Shown: positions 17,712 through 26,258, counted from the stretch's first letter. The stretch is 64,000 nucleotides of DNA from DATATV01 sp035551355 (GCA_035551355.1 DASZNF010000034.1:1-64000), one strand, 5' to 3'. A program made the numbers and translations. The notes: generated by a model from the letters alone, not told the origin.

Positions 17712-18569
17712 ATGCCCGCAGAGCCGGGACCGGCGGTACGCCGACGGCAACTCGGTCGCCAGCTCCGTGATCTGCGAATCGGATCCGGCCTCAAAACGAT
17801 CAAGGCGGCCGCCGACCGAACCGGCCTGAGCACCGCCACGATCAGCCGCATCGAGAGCGCCAAGCAGACCATCACCGACAAGAACGTGCGCCTGATGTGC
17901 CAGGCCTACGGGGTTGGCGCACCGCTGCTGGACACCCTCCTGCGCCTCGCCCGCGAATCAGACGACCGAGGATGGCTGCTTGCCTACAGCGACACGGTTC
18001 CCGACTGGTTCACGCGATTCGTCGGCGAAGAGGCCGACGCCAGCGAGATCTGGAACTGGGAGATCGACGTCGTTCCGGGCCTGCTGCAGACCGCGGACTA
18101 TATGCGCGCCATCGCACTCGCGTCCGGGTCCGACGTCACCGAATCCAACGTGCGCACCAGGATTGCACTGCGCCAAGCCCGGCAAGAACAACTGGCGTCA
18201 TCGGACGGGGCCCGTCTCATTGCGATCATCGGCGAGGGAGCGCTGCGCACGATCGTCGGCTCTCGTCAGATCATGCGCCAACAGATCGAGCAACTCATCG
18301 AGGCGACGACCCGGCGCGCCAATGTCACGATCCACGTCCTGCCATTCACTGCGGGAGCTCATCCCGGTGTGACCTCGTTCGCGATCCTGCACTTCGCTGC
18401 CGACATTGGCGATCCGACGGTGTTCGTCGAGGTGGATGGCGGGGCCCTGTACCCGGACAGGTCCTCCGATTTTGACCGCTACGCATGGATGTTCGAGCGG
18501 CTGCGGCAGCAAGCTCTCTCGCCCGAGGAAACGATCTCGCTGCTCGGTAACCTGGCGGCGGAGCTCTGA
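17712..18569 (+). CDS. XRE-type regulator with DUF5753 domain (Scr1-like)
   Basis: 285 residues. Residues 10-70 form a helix-turn-helix (LGRQLRDLRIGSGLKTIKAA, then TGLSTATISRIESAKQ). Residues 95-280 are the DUF5753 domain, with WNWEIDVVPGLLQTADYMRA and RANVTIHVLPFTAGAHPG. In streptomycetes such proteins pair with a small DUF397 protein, and together they influence development and antibiotic production. The partner is encoded immediately downstream. The ATG at 17712 follows GAAGGA by seven bases. The 150-base region to the divergent unknown gene probably holds the operator, as it is AT-richer than the surroundings. Confidence 0.9.
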   Translation: MPAEPGPAVRRRQLGRQLRDLRIGSGLKTIKAAADRTGLSTATISRIESAKQTITDKNVRLMCQAYGVGAPLLDTLLRLARESDDRGWLLAYSDTVPDWFTRFVGEEADASEIWNWEIDVVPGLLQTADYMRAIALASGSDVTESNVRTRIALRQARQEQLASSDGARLIAIIGEGALRTIVGSRQIMRQQIEQLIEATTRRANVTIHVLPFTAGAHPGVTSFAILHFAADIGDPTVFVEVDGGALYPDRSSDFDRYAWMFERLRQQALSPEETISLLGNLAAEL

Positions 18570-18597
18570 GCCTGGGCGAACGGAAGGATGGTGTGGG

Positions 18598-18786
18598 ATG
18601 ACGATCCCAGACCAAGGTGGCGTGCGCTGGCGGAAGTCCAGCTATTCCAGTGGACAGGGTGGCAACTGCGTCGAGGTTGCCCATCCCGGCGCGATCCGCG
18701 ATTCGAAGTGCCCGGACGGCCCGGTGCTCCTGGTGGACGTGTCTTCGCTCATCGCGCTGGCCAAGGGCGTTCGGTTCAACGGCTGA
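18598..18786 (+). CDS. DUF397 small protein (Scr2-like partner)
   Basis: 62 residues, complete DUF397 pattern: WRKSSYSSGQGGNCVEVA, IRDSKCPDGPVL and a C-terminal FIA-like helix (SLIALAKGVRFNG). These small proteins are the partners of the upstream XRE/DUF5753 regulator, probably binding it and modulating its activity. It starts 28 bases after the regulator, with GGAAGG ten bases before the ATG. Confidence 0.9.
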   Translation: MTIPDQGGVRWRKSSYSSGQGGNCVEVAHPGAIRDSKCPDGPVLLVDVSSLIALAKGVRFNG

Positions 18787-18873
18787 CCAGCTGCGGGTAA
18801 CCCATTTCCAGGGTGATCCATGCAGACTCTAGGGTGACCCACGCAGAGTTGGCCTACAGGCGTTGGAGGAACC

Positions 18874-19287
18874 ATGCCGCTGGTGCGGATCTCGATGCGC
18901 GCGGACACCCCGGCCCAGCGGGCCATCGCCGACGGGGTGCACCAGGGGATGGTGGACGCCATCGGCATCCCGGCCGGTGACCGGTTCCAGGTCATCGAGG
19001 CGCTGCCCGCCGACTCGCTGATCGCCGACCCCGACTACCTCGGCGTGGCCCGGCAGAACGTGGTGATCGTGCAGATCACCCTGGCCCGCGGCCGGTCGGC
19101 CGAGCTCAAGGGCACGCTGTTCGCCGCCATCGCCGACAACCTGGAGAAGGTCGGCGTCCGCCGCGAGGACGTCATGGTCGTGCTCACCGAGACCGGTCGG
19201 GAGGACTGGTCGCTGGGCAACGGCGAACAGCAGCTGCTGAACGAGGAACTGCTCAAGAAACACGGCTGGACCCCGCCCGCGTCCTGA
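18874..19287 (+). CDS. Tautomerase family protein
   Basis: 137 residues of the 4-oxalocrotonate tautomerase superfamily. After removal of Met the N-terminal catalytic Pro is present (MPLVRISMR). The size indicates a longer type with a fused C-terminal extension, rather than the 62-residue form. The middle (VVIVQITLARGRSAELKGTL) matches the beta-alpha-beta repeat, and VGVRREDVMVVLTETGREDWS is typical of actinobacterial members. Substrate is unknown. GGAGG lies upstream of the ATG. It closes the accessory insertion before the rhomboid gene. Confidence 0.85.
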   Translation: MPLVRISMRADTPAQRAIADGVHQGMVDAIGIPAGDRFQVIEALPADSLIADPDYLGVARQNVVIVQITLARGRSAELKGTLFAAIADNLEKVGVRREDVMVVLTETGREDWSLGNGEQQLLNEELLKKHGWTPPAS

Positions 19288-19408
19288 CTCCTCTTCCGCC
19301 CGTGTCCTGGCCGTTCCACGGGCGAGCGCAAGCGTTTCACCGGCCATCCGGGTGAACTCAGGGTTTTGTCCCGATACCTTCCTGACGAAACGCTCGTAGC
19401 CTCGAGGT

Positions 19409-20101
19409 ATGACCACCCAACCCGTAGCGGCGGGCCCGAAGCATCCGGCGAAGCGCGTGCTGCCACCTCGACCGGTGCAGGCCGCCGTCGTCATCGGGTC
19501 GTTCGTCGGCGCGCTGTACCTCATCGAGCTGGTCAACCTCACGCTCCTGCACGGCAGCCTGACCAATGACGGAATCATGCCGCGCACCGCCTCCGGGCTG
19601 TCCGGTGTGATCTGGGGCCCACTGTTGCACGGCAGCTGGGCCCACCTCTGGGCCAACACCGTCCCCCTGCTCGTCTTCGGTTTCCTGGCCATGGCCGGCG
19701 GTCTCGGCCAGTGGATCTCGGTCACCGTCTGCGTGTGGATCATCAGCGGCCTCGGTGTCTGGCTGACCGCGGGGTCGGACACGGTCACCGTGGGCGCCTC
19801 CGGGATCGCCTTCGGCTGGCTGGCTTTCCTGCTGGTCCGCGGCCTGTTCAACCGCAGCCTGTGGCAACTGGTGATCGCGCTGGTCCTGCTGTTCTACTGG
19901 GGCAGCGTGCTGTGGGGCCTGCTGCCCGGCCAGCCCGCCATCTCCTGGCAGGGCCACCTGTTCGGCGCCCTGGGCGGCATCCTCGCGGCCTGGCTGGCGG
20001 CCAGGGCCAATCCGCGGCCGAAGACCCCGAAACCCCTGCCCGCGCCGAGCATCCCGAGCGCCCCGACCACCCCGGGAACGCCCGGTAACCTGGGGATGTG
20101 A
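19409..20101 (+). CDS. Rhomboid-family intramembrane serine protease
   Basis: 230 residues with six predicted membrane helices. The catalytic Ser is in TVGASGIAFGWLAFLL (GASG motif, near residue 128), and the catalytic His in WQGHLFGALGGILAAWLAA (near residue 185). It also has the WAHLWANTVPL segment, matching the H-x-x-x-N motif of helix 2. The C-terminus is a Pro-rich cytosolic tail. It corresponds by position to the rhomboid between cysM and murI in M. tuberculosis. The stop overlaps murI by GTGA. The ATG is preceded only by GAGGT at very short spacing. Confidence 0.9.
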   Translation: MTTQPVAAGPKHPAKRVLPPRPVQAAVVIGSFVGALYLIELVNLTLLHGSLTNDGIMPRTASGLSGVIWGPLLHGSWAHLWANTVPLLVFGFLAMAGGLGQWISVTVCVWIISGLGVWLTAGSDTVTVGASGIAFGWLAFLLVRGLFNRSLWQLVIALVLLFYWGSVLWGLLPGQPAISWQGHLFGALGGILAAWLAARANPRPKTPKPLPAPSIPSAPTTPGTPGNLGM

Positions 20102-20958
20102 CCAGCTCCGACGCGCCGATTGGCATCTTCGATTCGGGCGTCGGAGGGTTGACCGTCGCTCGCGCGATCCGTGACCAGCTGCCGGCCGAGCGGCTGCACT
20201 ACGTGGGCGACACCGCCCGGGCCCCGTACGGCCCGCTACCCATCGCGCAGGCCCGGGCCAACACCCTGCAGATCACCGACGAGCTGGTCGGCAGCGGGGT
20301 GAAACTGCTGGTCATCGCCTGCAACACCGCATCGGCGGCATGCGTGCGGGATGCCCGGGAGCGCTACGACGTGCCGGTGGTCGAGGTGATCCTGCCCGCG
20401 GTGCGCCGCGCGGTGCACACCACCCGCTCCGGCCGGGTCGGCGTGATCGGCACCCAGGGCACCATCCGCTCCCGCGCCTACGCCGAGGCGTTCGTCGCCG
20501 CCCGGGACATCAAGGTGACCAGCGTGCCCTGCCCGCGGTTCGTGGACTTCGTGGAGCGCGGAGTCACCTCCGGGCGGCAGATCCTCGGCTTGGCCCAGGC
20601 CTACCTGGAACCGTTGCAGCGGGCCGACGTGGACACCCTGGTGCTCGGCTGCACGCACTACCCGCTGCTGACCGGTGTGCTGCAGATCGTGATGGGTGAC
20701 GCGGTCACCCTGGTGTCCAGCGCCGAGGAGACCGCCAAGGACGTGGTGCGCGTGCTGACCGAACTGGATCTGTTGCGGGAGCCGGAAACCGGCGAGCCGG
20801 AACACGTTTTCACCGCCACCGGCCCGGCCGAACCGTTCGCCCGGCTGGCCCGGCGCATCCTCGGCAGGCCCGACTCGGCCGGTGTTCCATTTGGTGACGA
20901 GCCGCGCAGTGACCAAACGCAACAGACTCGACTGACTAGAGTCGATCCGTGCACCTGA
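20098..20958 (+). CDS. murI: Glutamate racemase
   Basis: 286 residues. It interconverts L- and D-glutamate, supplying D-Glu for peptidoglycan. Both catalytic cysteines are present: VIACNTASAACV (near residue 76) and LGCTHYPLLTG (near residue 185). The substrate motif is GIFDSGVGGLTVARAI at the N-terminus. The start GTG overlaps the rhomboid stop, and its 3' end overlaps the next gene by ten bases, so the run from rhomboid to MBL is one operon. Confidence 0.96.
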   Translation: MTSSDAPIGIFDSGVGGLTVARAIRDQLPAERLHYVGDTARAPYGPLPIAQARANTLQITDELVGSGVKLLVIACNTASAACVRDARERYDVPVVEVILPAVRRAVHTTRSGRVGVIGTQGTIRSRAYAEAFVAARDIKVTSVPCPRFVDFVERGVTSGRQILGLAQAYLEPLQRADVDTLVLGCTHYPLLTGVLQIVMGDAVTLVSSAEETAKDVVRVLTELDLLREPETGEPEHVFTATGPAEPFARLARRILGRPDSAGVPFGDEPRSDQTQQTRLTRVDPCT

Positions 20959-21722
20959 TCGTCCTCGGCTGTTCCGGCAGTATCCCCGGGCCGGACGCGC
21001 CCGCGTCCGGTTACCTGGTGGAGGCCGGAGACCGGCGGATCGCCGTCGACCTCGGCAACGGAACGCTGGCCGCCTACCAGGGCACCGGCCGCGATCCGTT
21101 CGACTTGGACGCTCTGGTGCTGTCCCACCTGCATCCGGATCACTGCGCCGATTTCGCCGCGCTGACCGTGTTGCGCCGCTACCACCCCGCCCCGACCCGG
21201 GATCCGCGGCGCGAGCCGTTGCCGGTGTACGCGCCGCGCGAGGCGCCGACCCGGCTGGCCGCGGCCTACGCGCCGGACGCCGAAGAACTGGCGGAAACCG
21301 ATCTGTCCGATGTGTACACCTTCCACGCGCTGGCCGACGAAACCGTTGACCTCGCGGGATTATCGATGACTACCGGGCGGGTTGCGCATCCGTGCGAGGC
21401 GTACGCGATGCGCTTCGACGACGCCGGCAGCACGCTGTGTTACACCGGCGACAGCGGTGTGTGCTCAGGTCTGGACGCGATCGCCGAGGGCGCGGATGTG
21501 TTGCTGGCCGAGGCGTCCTGGACGCACGCGCCGGGCCGCCCGGCCGATCTGCACCTGTCCGGCCGGGAGGCGGGAGAGCTGGCCGCGCGGGCCGGGGTGG
21601 GCCGGCTGCTGATCACCCACGTGCCGCCGTGGACCGAGCCCAAGGCGGTGCTGGCCGAGGCGCGGGCCGCCTACTCCGGCGATGTGCACCTGGTGGAAGC
21701 CGGTGCGGTATATGAGATCTGA
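20949..21722 (+). CDS. Metallo-beta-lactamase-fold phosphodiesterase (Rv1339-like)
   Basis: 257 residues. The metal-binding motif SHLHPDHCADF lies near residue 60, preceded by IVLGCSGSIPGPDAPASGYL, and the later metal residues are in YTGDSG, and ITHVPPW. By gene order and sequence it is the counterpart of M. tuberculosis Rv1339, reported to act as an atypical cAMP phosphodiesterase. Other MBL enzymes such as RNase Z are related but have a different exosite. The start overlaps murI. Confidence 0.88.
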   Translation: MHLIVLGCSGSIPGPDAPASGYLVEAGDRRIAVDLGNGTLAAYQGTGRDPFDLDALVLSHLHPDHCADFAALTVLRRYHPAPTRDPRREPLPVYAPREAPTRLAAAYAPDAEELAETDLSDVYTFHALADETVDLAGLSMTTGRVAHPCEAYAMRFDDAGSTLCYTGDSGVCSGLDAIAEGADVLLAEASWTHAPGRPADLHLSGREAGELAARAGVGRLLITHVPPWTEPKAVLAEARAAYSGDVHLVEAGAVYEI

Positions 21723-21807
21723 AGTCCCCAGCGCGCGCTGAGCCCGCTCGGCACGACCGGGAAGCCCTGACTTCCGTGGCGGATCAGCCAAAGGCGCCCG
21801 CGCCGCC

Positions 21808-22353
21808 TCAGTCGCCCAGCTTCTGCCACACCGCCTGTGCCCCCTCGGTGCCGATCCGCACCACCTGCACCGTGGTCACCGCGGCCATGCCGACCACCAG
21901 CACCGAGGCCAGCACCGCGATCCGCCGCCACAGCCCGGACACCGTGCCGGTCTCCGGCGCCGCGGCGCCCGGCCCGCCGCGCCGGTCGGCCGCGGTGCGC
22001 TCCCGGTCGGCCAGCCGTCCGGCCACGAACAGCACCACCACCGCGACCCCGAAGCCCAGCGCGTAGGGCAGCAGCTGGCCGCCCAGCGCGGCGTGCCGCT
22101 CCACCAGCGCGCTGTCCGCGCCCCGGCTGGCCAGCTGGTCCCGCAACTGCCTGCCGGTCTGCTGGGCCACCGGCACCGCGATCACCGCCACCGCGGTCAG
22201 CGCCAGCACCGGCCAGCCGAACCGTCGGCGCAGCCCGCCGTGCAGGGCCAGCGCGACCGAGCACAGCGCGGCCAGCGGCAGCAGCACGGCGACGGCGTCC
22301 ACCAGCAGCGGGTGGGCCGGCAGACCGGCCACGGTGGTTGAGCTCAGAGGCAT
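21808..22353 (-). CDS. DUF2231-type membrane protein
   Basis: 181 residues with about four membrane helices. The N-terminus GLPAHPLLVDAVAVLLPLAAL, with the His-Pro-Leu pattern, matches the DUF2231 family of predicted membrane proteins with possible cofactor-binding His. A cytoplasmic Arg-rich loop precedes the last helix. It is divergent from rph with about 40 bases between starts. Function is unknown. Confidence 0.75.
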   Translation of the reverse strand: MPLSSTTVAGLPAHPLLVDAVAVLLPLAALCSVALALHGGLRRRFGWPVLALTAVAVIAVPVAQQTGRQLRDQLASRGADSALVERHAALGGQLLPYALGFGVAVVVLFVAGRLADRERTAADRRGGPGAAAPETGTVSGLWRRIAVLASVLVVGMAAVTTVQVVRIGTEGAQAVWQKLGD

Positions 22354-22395
22354 CCGGGGGTCCTGACGGTTGTCGGGTGGTCCTAGGCTATCCGG

Positions 22396-23160
22396 GTGCT
22401 ACGAGCCGATGGACGCAGTGACGACGCCCTTCGTGATGTGCGCATCACCCGTGGGTTCCAGAAATGGCCGGCCGGATCGGTGCTGGTGGAGTTCGGCAAC
22501 ACCAAGGTGATCGCCGCCGCCAGCGTGAACACCGGGGTGCCGCGCTGGCGCACCGGATCCGGGCTGGGCTGGCTGACCGCCGAGTATGCGATGCTGCCCT
22601 CGGCCACCAACACCCGCGGCGACCGCGAGTCGGTCAAGGGCCGGGTGGGTGGCCGCACCCACGAGATCAGCCGGCTGATCGGGCGCTCGCTGCGCGCCTG
22701 TATCGACCTGGCCGCGCTGGGCGAGAACACCATCATGGTCGACTGCGACGTGATCCAGGCCGACGGCGGTACCCGCACCGCGGCCATCACCGGCGCCTAC
22801 GTGGCGCTGGCCGACGCGGTGACCTGGCTGGGCGCGGCCGGCAAGCTGGCTGATCCGAAGCCGCTGTCCTGCTCGATCTCCGCGGTCAGCGTGGGCGTGG
22901 TGGACGGCCGGGTGCGGCTGGACCTGCCCTACGAGGAGGACTCCCGGGCCGAGGTCGATATGAACGTGGTGGCCACCGACGCGGGCACCCTGGTCGAGGT
23001 GCAGGGCACCGGCGAGGGCGCCACCTTCCCGCGGTCCACCCTGGACAAGATGCTCGACCTGGCCCTGGCCGGGTGCGCCCGGCTGGCCGAGATGCAGGCC
23101 GAGGTGCTGTCCGAGCCCTACCCGGGGGAGCTGCCCGAGCCGTCGAAGAAGTCCAAATGA
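22396..23160 (+). CDS. rph: Ribonuclease PH
   Basis: 254 residues. A phosphorolytic 3'-5' exoribonuclease trimming tRNA 3' ends. Typical segments are LRDVRITRGFQKWPAGSVLV at the N-terminus, TRGDRESVKGRVGGRTHEI for the phosphate/RNA site, and DCDVIQADGGTRTAAITGA with catalytic acids. Its stop overlaps the rdgB start (ATGA), a pairing seen in many actinobacteria. Confidence 0.96.
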   Translation: MLRADGRSDDALRDVRITRGFQKWPAGSVLVEFGNTKVIAAASVNTGVPRWRTGSGLGWLTAEYAMLPSATNTRGDRESVKGRVGGRTHEISRLIGRSLRACIDLAALGENTIMVDCDVIQADGGTRTAAITGAYVALADAVTWLGAAGKLADPKPLSCSISAVSVGVVDGRVRLDLPYEEDSRAEVDMNVVATDAGTLVEVQGTGEGATFPRSTLDKMLDLALAGCARLAEMQAEVLSEPYPGELPEPSKKSK

Positions 23161-23759
23161 GCCCGGTGCTACTGGCCACCCGCAACCAGAAGAAGCTGGC
23201 CGAGCTGGACCGGATCCTGGCCGCGGCCGGCGTGTCCGGCCTGCAGGTGCTCGGCCTGGCCGACGTGCCGGACTTCCCGGAGGCGCCGGAGACCGGGGCC
23301 ACCTTCGAGGAGAACGCCGTGGCCAAGGCCCGGGACGCGGTGGCCGCGACCGGGATGCCCGCGGTGGCCGACGATTCCGGCCTCGCCGTGGACGCCCTGG
23401 GCGGCATGCCCGGGGTGCTGTCCGCGCGCTGGTCGGGCAAGCACGGCGACGACCAGGCCAACCTGGATCTGGTGCTGGGCCAGCTGGCCGACGTGCCGGA
23501 CGAGCGGCGCGGCGCGGCCTTCGTGTGCGCCGCCGCGCTGGTCACCCCGGCCGGCGCGGAGCTGGTGGTGCGCGGCAGCTGGGCGGGCAGGCTGACCCGG
23601 GAACCCCGCGGTGCCAACGGTTTCGGCTACGATCCGATCTTCGTGCCGGAGGGTCACACCGTGACCTCGGCCGAGCTGGATCCGGAACGCAAGGACGAGC
23701 TGTCCCACCGGGGAATCGCGCTGCGGTTGCTGCTGCCGCACCTGCGCGAACTGGCCTGA
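23157..23759 (+). CDS. rdgB: Non-canonical purine NTP pyrophosphatase (RdgB/HAM1)
   Basis: 200 residues. It removes ITP, XTP and dITP from nucleotide pools. The phosphate-binding N-terminus LLATRNQKKLAEL, the metal motif PAVADDSGLAVDALGGMPG, and GANGFGYDPIFVPEG and ELSHRG at the C-terminus are all present. The start is fixed by the ATGA overlap with rph. A hairpin at 23776-23805 follows. Confidence 0.95.
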   Translation: MSPVLLATRNQKKLAELDRILAAAGVSGLQVLGLADVPDFPEAPETGATFEENAVAKARDAVAATGMPAVADDSGLAVDALGGMPGVLSARWSGKHGDDQANLDLVLGQLADVPDERRGAAFVCAAALVTPAGAELVVRGSWAGRLTREPRGANGFGYDPIFVPEGHTVTSAELDPERKDELSHRGIALRLLLPHLRELA

Positions 23760-23775
23760 CCCGATCCTCGCTGGC

Positions 23776-23805
23776 CCTCACCGCGCTGGTTTCGGCGCGG
23801 TGAGG
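23776..23805 (+). terminator. Hairpin terminator after rdgB
   Basis: An 11-bp stem, CCTCACCGCGC with GCGCGGTGAGG and an eight-base loop, begins 17 bases after the rdgB stop. It would end the rph-rdgB transcript. Confidence 0.65.
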
Positions 23806-23894
23806 CGGCGCTTTCGCCCTCGTTACCCAGCGTGCCGGTACCGGCAACGTGGACCGGATGTACTGACCTCCTGGCACGAGCGCATGGAGGTCGC

Positions 23895-24251
23895 ATGTCG
23901 ACGATCTACGAGGAGATCGGCGGGCAGGAAGCGTTGCTCGCGGTGGTGGACGATTTCTACGTCCGGGTGCTCGCCGATCCGGAACTGGTGGGCTTTTTCA
24001 GCGGTACCAACATGTCCCGGCTCAAAGGCAAACAGGTCGAGTTCTTCTCCGCCGCGCTGGGCGGCCCGGAGCCCTACACCGGAATGTCCATGAAGGACGT
24101 CCACCGCGGCCGGGGCATCGCCCAGCAGCACTTCGATCTGGTGGCCAAGCACCTGATCGACGCGCTGGCCGGCGCGGGCGTGCCGGGCGAGACGGTGGAC
24201 ACCATCATCGGCGCGATCGCCCCGCTGTCCGAGGACATCGTGTCGAAGTAG
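23895..24251 (+). CDS. glbN: Truncated hemoglobin, group I (trHbN)
   Basis: 118 residues, a 2-on-2 globin. The sequence closely follows the M. tuberculosis trHbN I remember: DFYVRVLADPELVGFFSGTN contains the distal Tyr (B10), MSRLKGKQVEFFSAALGGPE follows, and MKDVHRGRGIAQQHFDLV carries the proximal His. It lacks the basic pre-A extension of the mycobacterial protein. trHbN proteins oxidise nitric oxide to nitrate. GGAGG precedes the ATG by four bases. It converges on bcp. Confidence 0.93.
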   Translation: MSTIYEEIGGQEALLAVVDDFYVRVLADPELVGFFSGTNMSRLKGKQVEFFSAALGGPEPYTGMSMKDVHRGRGIAQQHFDLVAKHLIDALAGAGVPGETVDTIIGAIAPLSEDIVSK

Positions 24252-24303
24252 CCCCGGGGTGGGGTGGCGCGGACGGTCCCGGCCGTCCGGGCCACCTGCG
24301 GGC

Positions 24304-24774
24304 TCAGACCAGCTCTTTGCGCAGCCGTTCCACGTGCCCGGTGGCCTTGACGTTGTACAGCGCCTTGGCGATGCGGCCCTCCGGGTCGACCACGAAGGTG
24401 GACCGGATCACGCCCATCACGGTTTTCCCGTAGTTCTGCTTCTCGCCGTAGGCGCCGTACGCGGCCAGCACGGTGCGGTCGGGGTCGGACAGCAGCGGGA
24501 AGGTCAGCCCCTCGGCAGCGACGAACTTGGCCAGCTTCTCCGGCTTGTCCGGGGAGATGCCCAGCACCTGGAAGCCGGCGTCGTTCAGTTCAGCCAGGTT
24601 GTCCCGGAAGTCGCAAGCCTCCTTGGTGCAGCCGGGGGTGCTCGCGGCCGGGTAGAAGTACACGACCACGGACCTGCCCCGGTAGTCGGCCAGGGAGACC
24701 TCCTGGCCCTCGCTGTCGGCCAGGGTGAACTCCGGCGCCTGGTCGCCAACGGCAAGACGGTTCTGCTCGCTCAT
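24304..24774 (-). CDS. bcp: Thiol peroxidase Bcp (peroxiredoxin)
   Basis: 156 residues. It reduces hydroperoxides using thioredoxin. Peroxidatic and resolving cysteines are in STPGCTKEACDFRD (near residues 45 and 50), in the five-residue spacing of the Bcp class. GVIRSTFVVDPEGRI is the family's C-terminal strand. The ATG at 24774 begins MSEQNRLAVGDQAPEF, the usual N-terminus. About 64 bases upstream lies a strong terminator hairpin at 24838-24878, so the gene may be controlled by an upstream RNA element. Confidence 0.93.
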   Translation of the reverse strand: MSEQNRLAVGDQAPEFTLADSEGQEVSLADYRGRSVVVYFYPAASTPGCTKEACDFRDNLAELNDAGFQVLGISPDKPEKLAKFVAAEGLTFPLLSDPDRTVLAAYGAYGEKQNYGKTVMGVIRSTFVVDPEGRIAKALYNVKATGHVERLRKELV

Positions 24775-24837
24775 GACCGCAACGGTAGCCCGCGCCCCCG
24801 ACCGGCCTCTCGGCCGAGGCTGACCTGGCCGGACACG

Positions 24838-24878
24838 AAAAAGCCCGTGGGCGACGCCTACGGAGGCGCCGCCCACGG
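24838..24878 (-). terminator. Strong Rho-independent terminator upstream of bcp
   Basis: Read on the minus strand, a 14-bp stem with one mismatch (arms 24845-24859 and 24864-24878, loop CCGT) is followed by GC and five U. This is the most canonical intrinsic terminator in the window. It points toward bcp but lies before its start codon. Confidence 0.8.
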
Positions 24879-24985
24879 TCCGAGCTTCGAGCCGCCGCGA
24901 ACGACGGCCAGGAGCAATGAGCGCGCCGGGGGGCTTTTGCGTGCTCAATTCACCCATCGGAGGGAGAGACTCCCACGTAACAGGC
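24838..24985 (-). ncRNA. Candidate small RNA or bcp leader ending in an intrinsic terminator
   Basis: On the minus strand a promoter-like pair (TGTCTG and TATTCT with a 17-base spacer, 24992-25020) would start RNA near 24985. The RNA contains a short stem GGGAG/CTCCC, then a hairpin at 24919-24946 whose 12-base loop holds six consecutive C, then the terminator below. There is no convincing reading frame. It could be an independent small RNA with a C-rich loop, or a leader that attenuates bcp 64 bases downstream. I cannot assign it to a known RNA family. Confidence 0.45.
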
Positions 24986-25091
24986 TACCTGAGAATACAC
25001 CCGTTTGGAGTACTCAGACAGGGCCTTCGGCCGCCGATGTTTTTGCCGTGGCAATCGTCCGGCCTGGCGCCCGGCGGCACCCGATCGGCGC

Positions 25092-25307
25092 TCAGGTGGC
25101 CACCGCCAGCAGCAGCACCAACACCCCAACGGTGGCCATCCAGCCCGCGATCAACCAGCCGAAATCCCGCCACGGCGACAGGTTGCGGTTGTCCTCGCCG
25201 GACACGTACACCCCGCGGGACTCGAACCAATCGGCCCAGTAGACCAGCCAGGTGAGTGGATTGATGACGGTCAGCCAGGAGTTCCGGCGGGGTCGGGTCG
25301 CCCGCAT
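25092..25307 (-). CDS. Small membrane protein of unknown function
   Basis: 71 residues. The N-terminus is basic (MRATRPRRNSW), followed by NPLTWLVYWADWFESRG and a single long hydrophobic helix at the C-terminus (WLIAGWMATVGVLVLLLAVA). This suggests a membrane-anchored protein with an aromatic-rich juxtamembrane region. It lies 25 bases downstream of the next small gene and is probably in the same transcript. I do not recognise it. Confidence 0.6.
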   Translation of the reverse strand: MRATRPRRNSWLTVINPLTWLVYWADWFESRGVYVSGEDNRNLSPWRDFGWLIAGWMATVGVLVLLLAVAT

Positions 25308-25332
25308 CAGGAAACCGGCCCCGGGTCGGCGG

Positions 25333-25701
25333 TCAGTCCCACTTCGGCGCGACCTCGGGCAGCGAGGGGTCGATTCGCCATGCGCAGAACTGCCAGGCCC
25401 GGGCGGTGGTGTACTGCACGCCGGCCGAGTCGAAGTTCATCAGCGGGGGAGTGCGGATGTGCGCGGCCCTCGCCCGGTTCATCATCTCCGCGGCGGCGTC
25501 CTGCGGCGGGAGTTGCCGGACCAGTTCCGCGGCCTTCTCGTAGACCTCGGCCCGGGAGTTGGCCAGGTGCTCGCCGAACTGATCACCCTTGGTGTGGTTC
25601 TTGACCGCGGTGCCGCGCGCCGCCTTGGCGAAGTCGGCGAACAACCGGACCATATCGGTCTGTTCGGGCACACCACCGCTGGTTCTGGCGGTCTGCTCCA
25701 T
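25333..25701 (-). CDS. Unknown cytoplasmic protein
   Basis: 122 residues with helix-rich, charged composition (RLFADFAKAARGTAV, EVYEKAAELVRQLP) and a C-terminal aromatic part with ARAWQFCAWRIDPSLPE. No signal peptide or membrane helix is seen. GGGAAGG lies about nine bases upstream of the ATG. No known domain is evident. Coding third positions are G/C rich, in line with neighbours. Confidence 0.55.
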   Translation of the reverse strand: MEQTARTSGGVPEQTDMVRLFADFAKAARGTAVKNHTKGDQFGEHLANSRAEVYEKAAELVRQLPPQDAAAEMMNRARAAHIRTPPLMNFDSAGVQYTTARAWQFCAWRIDPSLPEVAPKWD

Positions 25702-25916
25702 CGAACACGCCTTCCCGCTCGCCCTGGGCGAACCATGCTGCTTGCAACCTGCTGCCAGATGGACTCACGACGATACCGCTTCCACCCATCCGGTTGTCCG
25801 CAAGTCACCCGGATGCGCCAATGCCCATGTCCGGGCCACCGCGAGTAGGCCTGACCAGCCCCGCAGCCGTCTTCGTCGAGCCGGCTTCAGGTACTGCCGA
25901 GGCGGCTTCAGGTGCT

Positions 25917-26258
25917 TCAGGGCCGGGCCGAGCAGTCCCGCTGCACGCCGGTGGTCAGCTTCGCCTCGGCCGAGGCGACCCCGTGCGCGACCGCCTCGTT
26001 GTAGAACGGGGTGAAGCTGTCCCGGTAGGCGGTGTAGGCCGGGGAGTCGGTGCCGTACTCGGCCACGAAGTCGGCGAACGGCTGGTCGTCGTAGGGCTTG
26101 GTGATCATCGCGGCCAGCACCGTGAACACGTCCTGGACGCATTGCTGGGTGGACACCGCGGCGGTGAGACTGACCGCGGGCGGGCGCTGGGCGCAGCCGC
26201 AGGCGGCGAGCAGGGCCACGGCGGTGGCCGCTCCGATGCCGGCGTGTCGGCGATCCAT
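25917..26258 (-). CDS. Small predicted lipoprotein
   Basis: 113 residues. The signal ends with a lipobox (ALLAACGC, Cys near residue 20), so it is probably acylated and membrane-attached. The mature part has two further cysteines (STQQCVQDVF and QRDCSARP) that could form a disulfide, and a helical middle with DFVAEYGTDSPAYTAYRDSF. AAGGACGG precedes the ATG. The function is unknown. Confidence 0.65.
   Translation of the reverse strand: MDRRHAGIGAATAVALLAACGCAQRPPAVSLTAAVSTQQCVQDVFTVLAAMITKPYDDQPFADFVAEYGTDSPAYTAYRDSFTPFYNEAVAHGVASAEAKLTTGVQRDCSARP

Noticed and set aside
17712..18786. Toxin-antitoxin pair (XRE plus small protein)
   Set aside because: The DUF5753 and DUF397 patterns identify a developmental-type regulator pair. 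Neither product resembles a known toxin.
24259..25242. Plus-strand open frame over bcp and the RNA candidate
   Set aside because: It is antisense to bcp, which has an intact peroxiredoxin active site, and lacks any domain pattern.
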